A stretch of 64,000 nt of DNA. It comes from Owenia fusiformis (taxonomy: Eukaryota > Annelida > Polychaeta > Sabellida > Oweniidae). The translations under genes were made by a program, and so were the position numbers. The notes under the pieces are model-generated. The model searched no databases. It was given only the letters and a program-made list of their open reading frames with translations, and was not told the origin of the DNA. Below, one piece after another: positions 1 to 13,900 of the stretch (position 1 is the stretch's first letter; each line of letters begins with the position of its first letter). Location: contig CAIIXF020000010.1 of assembly GCA_903813345.2 (NCBI GenBank), forward strand, positions 29,102,425 to 29,166,424. Direction: 5' to 3'.

Positions 1-984
1 TCATCTAATTTTAGTCAAAAGGGGAAATTGCATGAAGAGATACCATCTGAGATTAGTTGAAAAAAAGATTTCATGATCTAATAAAACATATGAAATTGAA
101 AACTATAGCAGCAAACTACAGCAGCAACAGTGACAGTGACAGTAAAAAAGTACTCAGAACAAGCTTATACAAATACATTCTGAATGAAACATCTTTGAAC
201 AGCTTTGATCTTGCTTAAGAACATAAAATAAGCCTAGAATGTCTCCTACAGTTCCTATTGAGCCCTGTGCCTTGGGCTCTAGGAACACTGACTGGACTTC
301 TTGCAAGAACAGAGAAACGCATCCCTATGCATGAACATGTACCCACAAGTGCCAAAGGGAAAGGACCAAAATTTGTAAAAGAACCCAGCAAGAAAAAGAA
401 AACTTCTAAATGTATACAAGTCATAAGGAAAACAAACCCCAACTATCCCAAACCATAATTCAACTTGAAAGGTAGTTTTGTTTCTGGATCTGGCGGAGAC
501 TGTTTCAAGATTCTACAATTTCTATTGCAGATTGAGTAGTTTTTGTATGTGATAATTACATCAAAAATTCCATAAAGGAACCTGAAAGAGGGGAGGGACA
601 CCTTGCCCTATTTAAGGTAGAAAAACATGAGTCCCTTAAGATTGGAATTAGTTCTTGTATGATGATGAAAACAAAAAGCAAATACAGCAAAGTGTGCTGC
701 TGGATACTTGAGTTGGAAACAAATGAAGACTGATGTCAGTGGTATTTCCTCCAATATAGACCCTGACATATATGCAGCCTTCCTAGCACTTCACACATTC
801 ACAGATGAAGTGCCATGCAGAAGGGGCAATAGCAATAGCACCTTTTTAAAAGGCAAAGGTGGAGCGCCATATAGATACACTCAACTGAATGACTCTCAAA
901 TCTGCAAGTGTAGTGGTATATTCTCCCACATGATATTGTTAATATATTAACATCGGGAGGTGAATGAAAATGATCAAACTATGA
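1..984. other. Gene-free stretch at window start
   Basis: I see no convincing exon here. Short open frames at 258-458 and 708-950 lack homology, splice context or recognisable domains. Bases about 330-425 match a stretch near 38015-38090 and are listed separately as a dispersed repeat. The stretch could be an intron of the Ig-type gene whose candidate tail exons lie at 7249 and 8740, but nothing in it proves that. Confidence 0.5.
330..425 (+). repeat. Dispersed repeat, copy 1
   Basis: Shares a run of similar words with 38015-38090: a cacaagt-ccaaa start, then gggaaaggaccaaaa, then cccagcaag-aaaa-aaac and ctaaatgtatac, in the same order and spacing with small indels. The second copy lies in the intron of the GT31 gene and is cut off by a later element insertion at 38097. 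Family unknown. Confidence 0.5.
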
Positions 985-1990
985 TATTAATACTTAAGAC
1001 TGACTGGCCATTGGCTCTGCCCCCTCCCATTTCTGCTACTACCCCCCTTGCCCCCCCCCCACAGGGAATAAATATTACAATACTAAATGTAATCAAAGAA
1101 GTTTTAATTTAAAAAATAAATCTTAAAGTCAAGTTAAACTCCATATTCATAGAGAATGAATTATCTACTATTGTTAGAGCAACACCCACTTTTGATCACT
1201 TATGTAATTGTATGGTCTTTGACACTTACCAATCATGTAAATTGGAATATCCCATATATTGAGATGAAGAAGACCCAGAAGTGAAGAAGACCCAGAAGAT
1301 GCACCCCTTGAAATCCAGAACTAAATAAATGAGATTTACATTTAAGGCTTATTAGCCCTGCCCATTTCCAATTCTGTTACTCCCCCCCCTCCTCTACCCC
1401 CAGACAATAACTATTACAATTAGATGTACATATATAACTTACCAGAAATGCTTGACATTAAGTATAAATCAAAGATGTTTTTAAGTAAATGTACTTCAAA
1501 AGTCAAGTTAAACTCTGTATTTATAGAGAATGAACCATATACTATGATTAGGGCGACGCCCACTTTTGATCACATGTGTAATTCTATGGTCTTTGACACT
1601 TACCAACCATGTAAATTCCTATATCTTATATATTGAGATAAATATAATAAGACCCAGAAGCTGTACCCTATGAAATCTAGAACCATGAATATGAGATTTA
1701 CACTTAAGGCTGATAAGCTCTGCCCCCTCCCAATTCTGTTACTACCCCCCCCCCCTCCCCCCCTCCCCCCCCCCTGTATCCCCATGCAATAACTATGACA
1801 CTTAGATGTAAAAATGCTTGATATTAAGTATAACCAAAGAAATTCAATATAAATGTATCTCAAAAGTCAAGTAAAACTCTGTATTTATAGAGAATGGCAA
1901 TCAACTACTATTATGAGGGCGACGCCCACTTTTGACCACTTATGTAATTGTATGGTCTTTGACACTTACCAGTCATATAAATTGCAATAT
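985..1990 (+). repeat. Tandem repeat, unit about 365-374 bp, just under three copies
   Basis: The word aagtcaagttaaact starts near 1126, 1500 and 1864. Each time it is followed by tatagagaatga, then cacccacttttgatcac or gcgacgcccacttttga, then atggtctttgacacttacca, and each unit ends in a C-rich run (about 1030, 1385, 1745). The spacings of 374 and 364 bp define the unit. Copies are diverged by point changes and small indels, so the array is not very recent. No coding content is evident. Confidence 0.85.
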
Positions 1991-2937
1991 TCTTTCTCTT
2001 TAAACAAATGTTTGGACAGCCCTGGTGATTTTTAGAGTGCTAAAATGTTCTGATATCTGTTGATTTGAAAAATAATCCACATTCTATATTATGTACAGGT
2101 ACAGGTTTTACCAAAATTAAGGATTTTCTCAGCAAAAATTGTGGTTTCCATGGCAACCACGAGTGACAGACCATTGAAAGTTTGCATACTACCTTAAAAT
2201 GATCTCATCAACTCTCAATAAAATCATTATGATGATTGAAGACTAACTGAATGAATTATTCAATGATGTTAATGTACCCCCTGTAATTTTCCTTTTTAGG
2301 GTCAAAAACCCAATTTTGACAACTTTCGCCCCGGATATGGCGCGTCAGACAAACATTTTCTGAAGTATCACATAAAAAGACATAAGAAACGAGTAATTTC
2401 AATTTGTTCAGAAGCGGGTACATTTTTCGGTGCTACCTCACTACCTAATAGATAAGATAGAAATATCCAACCCCTGCTACCACCTCCTTTTATTTAAGGA
2501 ACTCCTTAAAATTAGATATATGCTATTTATTGTATCATTGTATGCTTTTCATCCCAATTGTATTTGTCTCAGATTTTCAAATCAAACTTTGAGGAGCCTT
2601 TGGTTAAAAAAAGTACAGAATGTTTTAGACGAAAAAGAATTTAGGGAAAGAGCTGTGGTCCTCTACCTCCGGGATTGATTGATGTAGTCGTTGTGTCCAA
2701 AAATATTGTTAACATATATTTTGAATTTTTCCCAAATGAGTCCCTTTTAAGCATTCATCTCTGGTACATGCCTACATTCCATTGTTCCAGTTTTCACATA
2801 TTATCAAATGTATTCTAAATGTTTATTCAAAAGGCTTTAAAATTCATTTTTATAATTATTATATTCTGTTTTACATGAAAGCAAGTTTCAGTATCACAAA
2901 TATACATCCGGAATATGCATTTACAGTATATACAAAA

Positions 2938-3185
2938 TTACAAAGGAGGATGGAAAGCATATTGGCAACAGATTTTGGACAGTCATGTGTTGGATTTTGG
3001 CTATTTTCTGGGGATTTAAACAGCTAGGTGCATATGTTAGGCAAATGCATAACCTCCAGGAAAAGCACTCATAGAGATGATAAAATGATTTCGACTTTGA
3101 GACAGGGAGGATGCAAACAACATGTTTTTTCTGAAATGTTGTCCTGATTTTCCACTCCCGCTTTTGCAATTTTTGTTGCCTTAAT
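2938..3185 (+). repeat. Dispersed repeat family B, copy 1
   Basis: Contains cagtcatgtgttggatttt, ggctattttctggggattt, catagagatgat and tttgagacaggga. The same series recurs at about 21580-21880 (+), 22060-22300 (-), 42800-42911 (+, partial) and 45610-45760 (-). No coding capacity seen. It is probably the body of a decayed DNA element. Ends are approximate. Confidence 0.75.
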
Positions 3186-3234
3186 ATGTTGCGGGTTGAG
3201 ACATTGATCTCATCACACAGAAATATGCAATATT

Positions 3235-3277
3235 CAATTTACATGCTAAAGATGCATGTGTATTAGCATGTAAATTG
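3235..3277. repeat. Perfect 15-bp-stem hairpin
   Basis: caatttacatgctaa at 3235-3249 is the exact reverse complement of 3263-3277, with a 13-base loop. It sits just after the family B copy and may be a remnant of its terminal region. Confidence 0.7.
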
Positions 3278-6200
3278 AAACTGATTCGGAAAAACAAAAC
3301 AAAAATCGGGCTTCAATTTTGCACGTAGGATATAAGAATGTTGGTATGGTGGATCAAATTATTGGACGCTTTGCTAATAAACCTAACAGGTATGTGTTGG
3401 TTATGTATTAATGTAGATGTGTTAAAAATTTGACTTTTTTAATACCTAATATAACCAAGAATAATGCATTTTAATGCATTTTTCAGTCACAAATAATTCC
3501 CTTGGAGGCCAGAGTAACAGATTTGTCTATCATAGAATTTTACATTGAAATTGCTTTGATAATCTACATACAGTTATTTTAAAATTTGAAAATTACTCAG
3601 TCGGGATCTATGATTACTAATTTTACAAAAATGGGATATCATTTTTTTGTATTAAGAATGTAAACAATGAAAAATACTTTTAAGAGCCTGGTATTCAAAA
3701 GGTTAATGTATATATGCTGCTATTTCTAAACTGTCTGTCATAACTTATGGTTTTAAATTTTGGTCTTTAATATTATCTTGTATAAATTACTCAATCAACG
3801 ATAACATGTATTAATTTTATGATTTAGCCTCATGGTGCTCTAAATATTAACTCTGTAGCAGCATATATAACTAAAGGCCTTATTAAGAAGTCTTTGATCT
3901 TCAAATTGCAAGACAGTCCAAACAATCATAGGATGAGTTTGATTGTGCTTTGATGAAGATATTACTTCTCAATAAGGTGTGTGTTGTCATGCTAACCCAT
4001 GTGTACTCCCAAGCTTGATGTGATTACAAATGAAGTTATTTTCATTTGTCATTTGATGAGTTGTCACGCTTGTCCTTTTTCACCATATCCTAAGAAATCC
4101 ATTTTAAATATTTGAAATTGCACCAAAAGATTAAATGATGAGGTTGATATGTGGCTGCATTTGTATTTTTTGAAATAACATAAAACATTTCCTTGCTATT
4201 GCTTCGTCTAGTTTTTTGTCACCACAAAGAAAGTTTTGGACATATTGTTATAGTCACCATTTTTGTGACGCATTCGGTGTCAGTAACAAACAGTTACACT
4301 TTGTAGTTAAAACAATGTGTGACTTTGCATGTCCATCTCATTTCGATTTTTTGGGGTGCAATTTCAAATATTTAAATGCAATTTTTTCTCTTGTTATTTT
4401 ACATATCCATCTCATTGTGTTCAATGATATGACAAAGTTCAAAGTTTACACATCTATGGGTCATTGTCAAACTGAAATTCTGTGGCAAAATAATAATGTC
4501 CCCATCCTGAGAATTAAATGAGATCAGTACACCAACATGTTATTTAAAAGAGTTTCCAATCTTACAACATTTTAAATTGTCTGCTTGAATTTTAGTATTT
4601 TAAAATACATAGTAAATTATCACATTTTCACATACATTTGATTAGGTGTACCTCCTGTAGTTTCTTTGGATGGTTGATAATCATTCTGTTGCATTTTGGA
4701 TCTTGTTTTGGATTTATATCAAATTCACCTGGATTAATATATAAATTCTGATATATACATCAGGAGGCGTTTATACTCTCAGGTGATTTTGTTGTATGGT
4801 AAAAACTGTGTATGTGAACACATTTTTAAAGAAATATGTTAACATATGATCATTTGTTTTAGGTCTATTTTCATGGATTTCTCATTGACTCACATATTTA
4901 TTATAAAGAGCTCTTTTGGTACCCATTTACACATTTATGTTTTGGCCCTTAATCTGTAAATAATATAAAAATGGTTAAACAACATAAGTTTACTAAATTG
5001 TTTGTCCTTGTAAAAAATCTCTATAATGATGTGGATGTCCATATTTATTAATGTAGTAAATGTTTCAATGTGAGAGAGAATACTCATGAACAGAACATAA
5101 TTTCTAAAATGTTGAAACGTTTGTGCCCCTTTCTACCTGATCCCAGCTTTGAACGTTCTAGTGTTAAACTACTGTATGTTTCAGGCAATTTCAACACATC
5201 AAAAAAGTGAGTCTGCAGTCAGGTAGCTTAATGTTTTTGGTTCCTGTTTTTATTTTTAAGGTTAAATCAGCATATTTTTTTAACCATAAACTGATAACAT
5301 AAGCCTGAAATCTGATTGAAAAATAATACATTGATGGCATCATAAATAAGTCATATACATGTATTCTACATTAGTCCATTACAGACATTTATAAACTATT
5401 GGCATGCCATTAGTATATCAGTTTATGGTAAGAGAAATTTTATATTGCTATTGATTCAGCTTATCACAGTCACAATATAATCACTAAAATCTGACTGGGT
5501 GTAAAATCAAACAAACTCATCCATAGCAGTTAAATTGTCTAGTAAGTTTATGTATTCTTATTTATTTGGTGTTGGATGATGTTTTCTGTTCATTCTACTT
5601 TGATTTCTATGGGAAGCATAATTTGTTCAATTTTTTTAGAGAAAATAATTTGTTCAAAGAACCATGTGGAGTCAGATCTTTGACGTTTGAGTATTTTAGA
5701 AAAAAAACTTTATGTCACCACCATAAGCATTTCATTTAATATATTTACCACATTTATCATTTGGGAGAATTAAAACATTTCCCCATTTTTGCACATCAAA
5801 TCTTCAATAACTTCACTAATTCATAACATATCGCAAATCTTTTGGGAAAAATATTTGAAACTGTCAGGAATATAGGGTTGGAAAATAATCATCAAATACA
5901 TATGAGGTCTAAAATCACTTGTCAACTCATACATTTTTTTATTAGAAATTTATTTGATCAAAGGATTGGCATCGATATGGCGAACTGAATTGAACACATG
6001 TTTCTCTTGAAGCTGTCATCAAATAATTCAGAAAAGTTTACACATACACATCATCAATTTGATAAACATCTTTGGAATTAGCAGTTTAATTTGAAAAAAG
6101 TATATACTTTTCTCTACATTCTTTTAGAAAACACATCAGACACTTATTTTGTTCTTGGTATCATATGTTCGGAATGAAACGAAGCATCTATCCGAAGCTC

Positions 6201-7248
6201 ATTGGAACAAAATTACATATACACAACATGTTTAGCTCTCTCCATATTGTAAATCTACAAAGGAAAGTTTGGTTTATTTATAAAAAGTTATCTCGTTAAT
6301 GAAGTAAAAGGTTTACCTTAATTTTTATCTATTTTTGGGGTTTGTTTTAATTTTTTGTATACTTTTTGTTAAATCAACCAAATCTTCCTTTGTATAACTT
6401 AACTAACTGTATAACCATAGTATTGAGAGGTCTAAGAAAATGTTGTATATGCTATTTTGTTCCAACAATGTTCAGAAAGATAAATATTTCATTTTTAAGA
6501 ATTTAATTAGAAAGGAACAAAAAACAGTTGCACTAAAAATCAAAAATGTTAACAAAAACAGTTATAAAAAATATATTCAAATAAATCCGCAATAAATTGT
6601 TACAAATCAGTGACCATTACATAAATGACCATGTTTTTACAGAATATTTTCAGTTATTGGTTTAAAAGAAAAACAATGTTGAATTCAGATCGCCATATCA
6701 ATATCAATCCTTAAATGGAAGTTTTTTTTCTTTATCAAACTCTTGCAAGGTATCTAATGGTATGGCTAGTGTTTTGAGACAGTCCTTTTATATCTCATGA
6801 GTATATTCTTATTTAATAAAACAATTTCCAATATGCTTTTATCTAAGTAAAATTAGATTAATGAAAATGATCAGATGAAACACATGTTCACATACATAGT
6901 TTTTACTGCATATTTGTGATTGGTTTAGTGCTTTTAATATAATGTTATAATGTTATTCTTTTAATGATTAAAACTATAATCAAGAGAAAATGCATGAGAA
7001 TCAAAGAATATTTACAATCAACTTTAAGATTGATTGAATGTAATTTTTAAGTTCAAATACTTATAACAAATTTTAAGACAAGTTTTTATATCTGAATGGC
7101 ATATGGTATTATATTATTATATTCTATTCCATAGGGGTATATTTTGGATATTAATATTCGTGATATGATTTAAATTTAGTTTAATGCACTGTTCAGAGTA
7201 TGCCTTTTCTATAACACTTTTTTCTAAACCAAGGCTTTTGCTTTTCAG
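3278..7248. other. AT-rich, gene-free stretch
   Basis: About 4 kb of A/T-rich DNA with no exon that can be supported on either strand. Small open frames such as 4216-4521 have no domain signature. It ends at the acceptor of the candidate tail exon at 7249 and is most easily read as intron. Confidence 0.5.
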
Positions 7249-7358
7249 TGACCTGTAGCAACCTAAAAAATGATTCTACAGAGCTTAAATCAGAAAACTA
7301 TGAGAGAGTGGATGGAGAAAATGGAGCTACAGCTTCTAATAAGACACGAATGACTTGA
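7249..7358 (+). CDS. Candidate terminal tail exon A of an Ig-type receptor (partial)
   Basis: The acceptor ...cttttcag ends at 7248. The exon then reads in phase 1 (two bases completing a codon) as T-C-S-N-L-K-N-D-S-T-E-L, then KSENYERVDGENGATA, to a TGA at 7356-7358. The composition is a hydrophilic cytoplasmic tail. It carries one Y-x-x-V motif (NYERV) of the kind bound by SH2 domains when phosphorylated. The phase matches the last exon of the complete Ig receptor at 26470. No membrane-helix exon was found upstream in the window, so the rest of the gene would lie before base 1. It could be an alternative to the 8740 exon, the end of a separate gene, or a chance frame. Confidence 0.45.
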
Positions 7359-8531
7359 TTAAGAGATTGCACCAGAAAGTGACATTTGCAGATATCATCA
7401 AAACATCAACAGGGGTGTAGCCAGGATAAAAAATAGACCAAGCAACTTTGGTCTAAACAACGAAAGTGATTACGATCTTTCGACTGCATTTTTGTTGCTT
7501 CATTTGAAAAACTCTGGATAAACATCTGTATCATCACCTGGCTCTGCCCATAATCAAGATTGTGCTGGTTCAGAATGAATGATATGAACCATGTTTGATC
7601 ATAAGCAATTGTGTCATGAAACATTCAATTTTAAAGTGATTTCTCTAATCTGATTGGTTAGAAACAGTCACATGTAGACCAATTGGATTACAGATATCTT
7701 TGTGTCTTATGACCTAAAAAATCTTATTACTGACTTGATATCCTTTACGGAATTTGTGATTCCATTATTGTAACAATCATACATCTAGTCACTTTAAAGT
7801 CAACAATTGCAGCATAATATGATAATGATGACAAATTAGAAAAAAAAGAAGTGGAAACAGTACAATCAGTTCAAAGTAATTTGGAGTTATTTGTTAAAAT
7901 CACATGATTTGAGTTCCTACCTATTAATAAGAGTTTTTTTGTGAAGTGATCAAAGTGTGCTATAATTGTACACAATACAAAATAAATTGAAAAGAAAGTT
8001 AAGTATATACATGTAAGTAAGGTAAATGTGTTGGGCCTGTTAATTACATGGCTTGAATTAGTCAAAGGGAGAATCGAGCTCAAATTTAGCAGCTTCTTGT
8101 CAAAGGACTATTATAGTAGCTTTACTTCTGCCTTTGGTGGGTCAAGAAATCAAAGCTTGGATTGGATAACTGCAGGTCTTGTAATTGATTGAAAAATAAG
8201 ATAGCAGCAGAAGTAGTCATCATATACCCAGTGACATAGTGTACATATTTTAATGAACTTGCTCTGTACATATAGCAGTGAGAAAATTGTGAGCTTGTCA
8301 TACTGATATAATCACTTCATAATTCGCAAAACAATTACAATAGTATACAATGAATCTAAATGAGTAATTTTGCCTGAATTTGTTGATATTTCTTTCTCAG
8401 TATTTGGCATATCATCAGTTAACTGATTCCTCACATTGTTCAGAATATGCTTTATGTATAAACAACATATTTGAGCAAATCCACAAGAAAATCATATTTT
8501 TATACATTAACTTATTTTACATGCAGACCAT

Positions 8532-8600
8532 AAAATGATTTGATGATAATTTATTTTATTCGACAGTTTTTTAAGACTCGGCTCATCATCAAATCATTTT
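8532..8600. repeat. Inverted repeat, 15-bp arms
   Basis: aaaatgatttgatga at 8532-8546 is repeated in reverse complement at 8586-8600 (tcatcaaatcatttt), around about 39 bases. It lies in the putative intron between tail exons A and B. Confidence 0.55.
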
Positions 8601-8739
8601 CATTTAAAGGAAACATATGGATTCCTTTCATGATGACAAGTTGCTTTATTGTACAGAACCCATAGTTAATCTTATCAGTGAACATATATATCATGTTAAC
8701 CAGTTGTTTTGGTTGGTTTAAGATGCTGTCAAATTTCAG

Positions 8740-8939
8740 CAGGTGCAAAGAACAAACAAAGCAAAATGAATGATCCCACAAACCCAAGTATCAGAGGGAG
8801 AACAAATGCAGCAGTGTTTCCTGATAACTCAAATGATTCCAGTAATATTTCACCAAATGAACCTAGCCCTGATCATGGTCCTGCCGTTGTCTCCTCTGTT
8901 CGCAGTGAACCAAATCATTATGTTTCTTACAGAGTATAG
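8740..8939 (+). CDS. Candidate terminal tail exon B of an Ig-type receptor (partial)
   Basis: The acceptor ...aaatttcag ends at 8739. Translation in phase 1 begins G-A-K-N-K-Q-S-K-M-N-D-P-T-N-P, runs through a Ser/Asn/Pro-rich stretch and ends NHYVSYRV followed by TAG at 8937-8939. A polyadenylation-type AATAAA lies at about 9263. It has the make-up of a cytoplasmic tail, with a paired-tyrosine C-terminus (Y-V-S-Y-R-V). The splice phase equals that of exon A and of the proven receptor tail at 26470. Either A and B are alternative 3' ends of one gene, or they end two tandem genes. No N-terminal part is visible in the window. Confidence 0.5.
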
Positions 8940-9410
8940 TTATTCAAATGTACATATACAGACCAAATCCCTTCTTTTGAACTTGCAGGCAATAAGTTTG
9001 ATCAATGCCTGTCATATTTGCTTCACTTGTTGGCCTGTATCATACATTTGGTTGTGTAAAACCTTTTGTTAGTCATACCTTTTAGACTTGCCATATTAAA
9101 AGAGTTTATAGTGGTTTATAGGACTCAGTTCAACGTATTTAGGCTATTTACAGAAAGGCTGATTTAACTCATAGAGTTTGAGATCCATCTTATGAAAGTT
9201 TAACTGTATATTTAGTGTATTGTTGTGTTAAATAGCATTACAGTATACAGTATAGTATACTGCAATAAAAAAATAATGAAAATGTATTTGGATATATAAG
9301 TGTTCGAATTAAGCATAGCTTGATTTAAAGTCAATTTTTGAGAAATGTTTGATAAGTAAATATATTTTGATTTATTAATATTGTACTAAATATATTTAAA
9401 ATAATCTTAA

Positions 9411-10739
9411 AGATACGACGTCAGATACTGTACATCGCGGCATTTTACCGCATTTTTACATGCGTACTTACTTTTAAAACCGCAATATCTCCACAGCAAA
9501 ATCATATTTTTCTACAATTTTTCGTCATCAGTTGAACACGTATGTCCATGAAATATTTTGCCTATCAGAATTCCAAATAACTGATTTGGGACTTTTTAAA
9601 TGAGAATCACGCAAGCCGTATTATGCGACTTTCTATGCTAAAACCGGGTGTGGACTGTAACATTTTGAAGAAAAATGATTTTAATTTTAAATGAAAAATG
9701 AAGATAACTTTTTCATTTCTTAACGGATCTTTCTCAAATTTTAACAATATTTAAATTCACCATTTTGGAAAGACAAATAGATTCTGTGTGATGACGTCAT
9801 AATATAACAATGCTAACTTAACGCTTATATTTATGCAAAAAAACTGTGGACAGGCAGAATTTCGTACCAACAAGATATGTATTTTGATCAATTAAACATT
9901 AAATCGTTTGAAAGGTGAATTATTCTTTTTTGATTCCTGAAAGGCATATCATATTCCATATTTTTATCAAAAAACTATATCATTTCGATTAAAATTCAGT
10001 CTGTAAGAAGTATAAATTGAAAGAAATATGAAGTAAAGCCATGTGAAAAATTCACAAAATTACGTTTCATTTTTTGAGTTAAAATATTTCTAATTAAGGG
10101 ATAAACATTCAAAACTTTCCAATGTTTCAGCATGTTCTTTTAAATATACCCCTTACTACATACAATTAATTTCATTTAATTTGAATCAGTAAATATTGAG
10201 ATAGACATCATTTTATCACCGCACCCCAAGTGAAGCCTTTACAAAATAAGATGTTATGCCGTTAGCGTATTATATGTTCTCCTTTATTATTTATTATGTT
10301 AAATAAATAAAACTAAAAATTCGAGTTAAAATAAATTACAAATAATGCATTTAAGAATCCTTAATATCTTCCCGTCTGTGTATATCAGTTGAATATGACA
10401 AGGGGCACTGTGAAAGAGTCTAGAAATACGGTGCGACAACGAGAGCGCAGGGCCGAAAAGCCCGACAAAGAAGAAAACGGGTAGGGTTTGAAATGTCTAC
10501 TTTCTGGTGATTCTAATCCTGTATATCGTGACACAACCTTTTTGAATATAGAATTGTATTGAAGCGCACATTAATCTGAACAAAACTTGAAGTTTTTAAG
10601 AAGATTCCACGAATATTAAAACTTTTGCAATTACTTGGAGGAGCATTGCGCATATTCATCGCTTAAATCTTTGCATTTTGTCGGTAAAATGAACAATTAC
10701 AATGTTACGCCGTGATGTACAGTATCTGACGTCGTATCT
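9411..10739. mobile_element. Non-autonomous DNA element with 25-bp terminal inverted repeats (1.33 kb)
   Basis: agatacgacgtcagatactg at 9411 is mirrored exactly by the end at 10739 (cagtatctgacgtcgtatct); the match runs on through tacatc. The interior is A/T-rich with no long frame, so the element depends on a transposase from elsewhere. I could not define a target-site duplication. Superfamily undecided. Confidence 0.85.
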
Positions 10740-10879
10740 AAATCACTTATGAAAGCAGGTGGTAAAATTTAGAATTGTCATTATCAAGTTAAGAGTAATG
10801 TATTAATAGATGATTCACCTGTGGTTGTGTATGTTACCTTAGTGTACATATGTTTTCATTTTAGTTTTTACATTACCTC

Positions 10880-10920
10880 CAGACATTGCCAGAATATGTC
10901 ATCACTTCTGGCAATGTCTG
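10880..10920. repeat. Perfect 15-bp hairpin
   Basis: cagacattgccagaa is followed after 11 bases by ttctggcaatgtctg. It is an isolated perfect stem with no gene near it, possibly a degenerate miniature element. Confidence 0.7.
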
Positions 10921-13900
10921 CAACACTAATCAGAAATTAACAAACAAACAACGGTACTATACATCTTAAAAATAAATATAAATTTATTTTAGATTCATAG
11001 AAGTACTGATCACATACAATGTATCACTATTACTTCCCATTTTTAAGCATGAATTTTCAATTGCTATATCTACCATCTGGAGATTTTTTAGATTCATCCA
11101 TGTTGTCATTTTTCTAGCAAATCTAGGGTCGTCATGAATTGTAAATATTATCAAATGACATATCAGACTCATGAATAATTTTTGGGATTTGCAACTCTAT
11201 GGACTTGCCATTTTAGTTGTGTATTGTATTGTTTGCTGTAAATATATTAAGTCCCATTCTATCAGCAGATATAAGTAAATAATATATGTAGAATGTATAT
11301 GTTTAGCTAGAATTCAATGCTTCATGCAAAAATGAACAATCAGAAAAACAAAGAGCATAGATGAATATTCATAAAAAAATAATAGACTATCTAACTGGAT
11401 TTTTAAAGATACAAAAAATTGTAGCTAACATGTATGTATGTCGGAAAGACGTTTTAATTTATGTGATTAAATGAACTCTGTGTACTATAAGTATATGTAT
11501 ATATTTCTTCAAGTTATTGGGAATGAAGTATAAACACATTGCTGATTTTGATTAAATGCTCATACTGTTATTGGGTTAAGTATAGATTCTCATTGATGTA
11601 AAATGTATTAATTAATAATCAAGATATAAGATACTTGTGTTTAGTTTATTCAATGTACAGACTCGGTGTAAAAATGTCCATTTTCTATAAAAAATGCCTG
11701 TCAAATTAAACATATTGAACATTTTTATTGTATAAATTTTTTGGGGACATATGCCAATGACAATGAAACTATTGCATAACCAGGCTTAAAACTGTAATTG
11801 CATTGCACAATAAATATTTCGATGTTCGTTGCTTTGTAGCACAAGTGTTCTATTTTGTTATTTCTTTGAAATAATAGACAAATTCTAAAAATCTTGCCAC
11901 CTATTCCTAATGATCCTATTCCAACATTTTCATTTTCAACTTTCCTTTGGATAAACATGTCCCCAAGCTGTGAATAACTCCCCTAATTTTTTTGTAAAGA
12001 ACTCTCTATTCTTTTTAAGATCCCCCCCCCTTTTATGAAAGCCCTTATATAAAGTCTTAGTGATTAGAAAGTATATTAATTATTATTAATACAGAGACAA
12101 CATTGGGGAGTATAAAGAATACAAAACCCCTCATCTTATCACAAAAAATCATGTTATATCCCAAACCAAAAGTTGGTTGACGAAGAGCACATCAAAATAC
12201 AATGAGGCACATTAACTGAAACCTGAACTCAAATGTTACTTTAACTTAGGATGAAGTACAGTATTCTCTTTATCCAAGGTGTGGCACTGAGAACATTAAG
12301 AACATGATACTTAAAAATAGTATGGAATACTTTTAAGATAATCCCACACTTGATAAGACAATGTATGTGTTTTTCATTTGACATCTCTGAATAGTGATAA
12401 CAGGTAACTATTTGAATTCAATAAAATGGTAAAATAGAGCCAACAAAAAGTTCTTAAAAGCAAGCCTTATGTCCTGTTTAAGAAATCATATTCTCACTAT
12501 TGAAAATGGGATTCTAGCAATACCATTCCATATGAATCCACTTGTTAAGACTCAATCAACTTGATAAACTTGAGTTCTTTTGTGAAAATTAGGACTTCAA
12601 CGAGGATGTATTGACTTAACATGGGAATACAATTGACTTTTAACATGTATGTCATCATGGGGATCGATACAAAATTCTAATTATCTCAGAAGAACTCAAG
12701 TTTATAGAGTCTTTACAAGGAGATTCAAATGGGAGAGTATTGGAAGATCCATTTTCAATAGTAAGAAAAGGGATTCTTAAAGAACATTAAAGCTTAACTA
12801 AGGCCTTCTCAAAAATTTTGGTTAGCTCTAAATTAGAGATGATAAATGCAAGTCAGTAACCAAAACTGATTAAGATATTTTCCTCAAAAAAATATGAAGA
12901 AGCATTATTGATTAATAAAGTAATTTATACACCTATACACTCATGTAGTTTATAATTAAGAAATATAGACCGAAGAGCAGGAGTAATATTGTCAAATACA
13001 CCTGCAGGGCTAGGCACAAACATTTTCTGTAATGAAAACTCGCCAAAATGTTTTGAATATTCATTATGGTCCACCATTACTACGGCCCACCATTATGACA
13101 TCACACATTACTCATATTACCAGGGGTATTGTTCGTGAATATAGTTTGGTTGAAATATTGACTTTGTTCACAGTTAATAGAAGGCGTGAATACAGTCATG
13201 TTCGAATAATTGATACATTTGGTCTTAAGTCTTAAAATCATTGTTAAACTTAATTCAGCTTGTCGATCAAATATCATGTCTAGGCTAGGATTTATGTCTC
13301 CCTGGAGTCTGTAAGTTAACCATGTGTAACAAATGCTAAATATTGCAACCACATCAATTCCATATCTGCAACGTAATCGTTGTTTTTGAAATGAGCAATT
13401 ATTATCCATTGCTCTGTATTATGATGAATGTGTTGTGACCAAGACCTCAACATCAGCATTATTGCATTTGAACTCTAAAGGCGTATTTTTCCTCATAAAG
13501 TAGCACACTTTCATGTCCCTCATTTCTGTAACAAAGCAAAGAAAATAGATGAATAGTAATAACACATTACAAAATGTTTATGTTTTTATAAGCAAAATGG
13601 CATGCACTTCAGACCACAATTCTTATGTCAAAATATGTGGATAGATTTTGGGGGTAATTGGCTAAGAAAACTTTGAACTGAACTAAAAGCTGTTCTTTAA
13701 AGTTTTCATTATCATTGATCCAAGTTTGGATCTTTGAAAATACTGGCTTGAATGCCACTTGGTGGATTAGCTTGCTGATTTTAAAAGTTGATAACTATGC
13801 GACAATTCCTGGAATCAAATCACTACAACCTTTCTCAATATAACTCAAATATTTAATGATCACAGATATTAGATGACCCTATAGTGAGTATAAAATATTA

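Noticed and set aside
708-950. 80-residue frame near the window start as a gene
   Set aside because: No homology, no signal or domain, no flanking splice signals of note.
7406-7430. caggggtgtagccagg word as a complete hAT-like MITE
   Set aside because: It matches the terminus of the element at 30811, but no second terminus was found nearby; at most a fragment.
13032-13409. Overlapping frames on both strands (67 and 102 residues)
   Set aside because: Mutually antisense, no domain signature, embedded in intron-like DNA.
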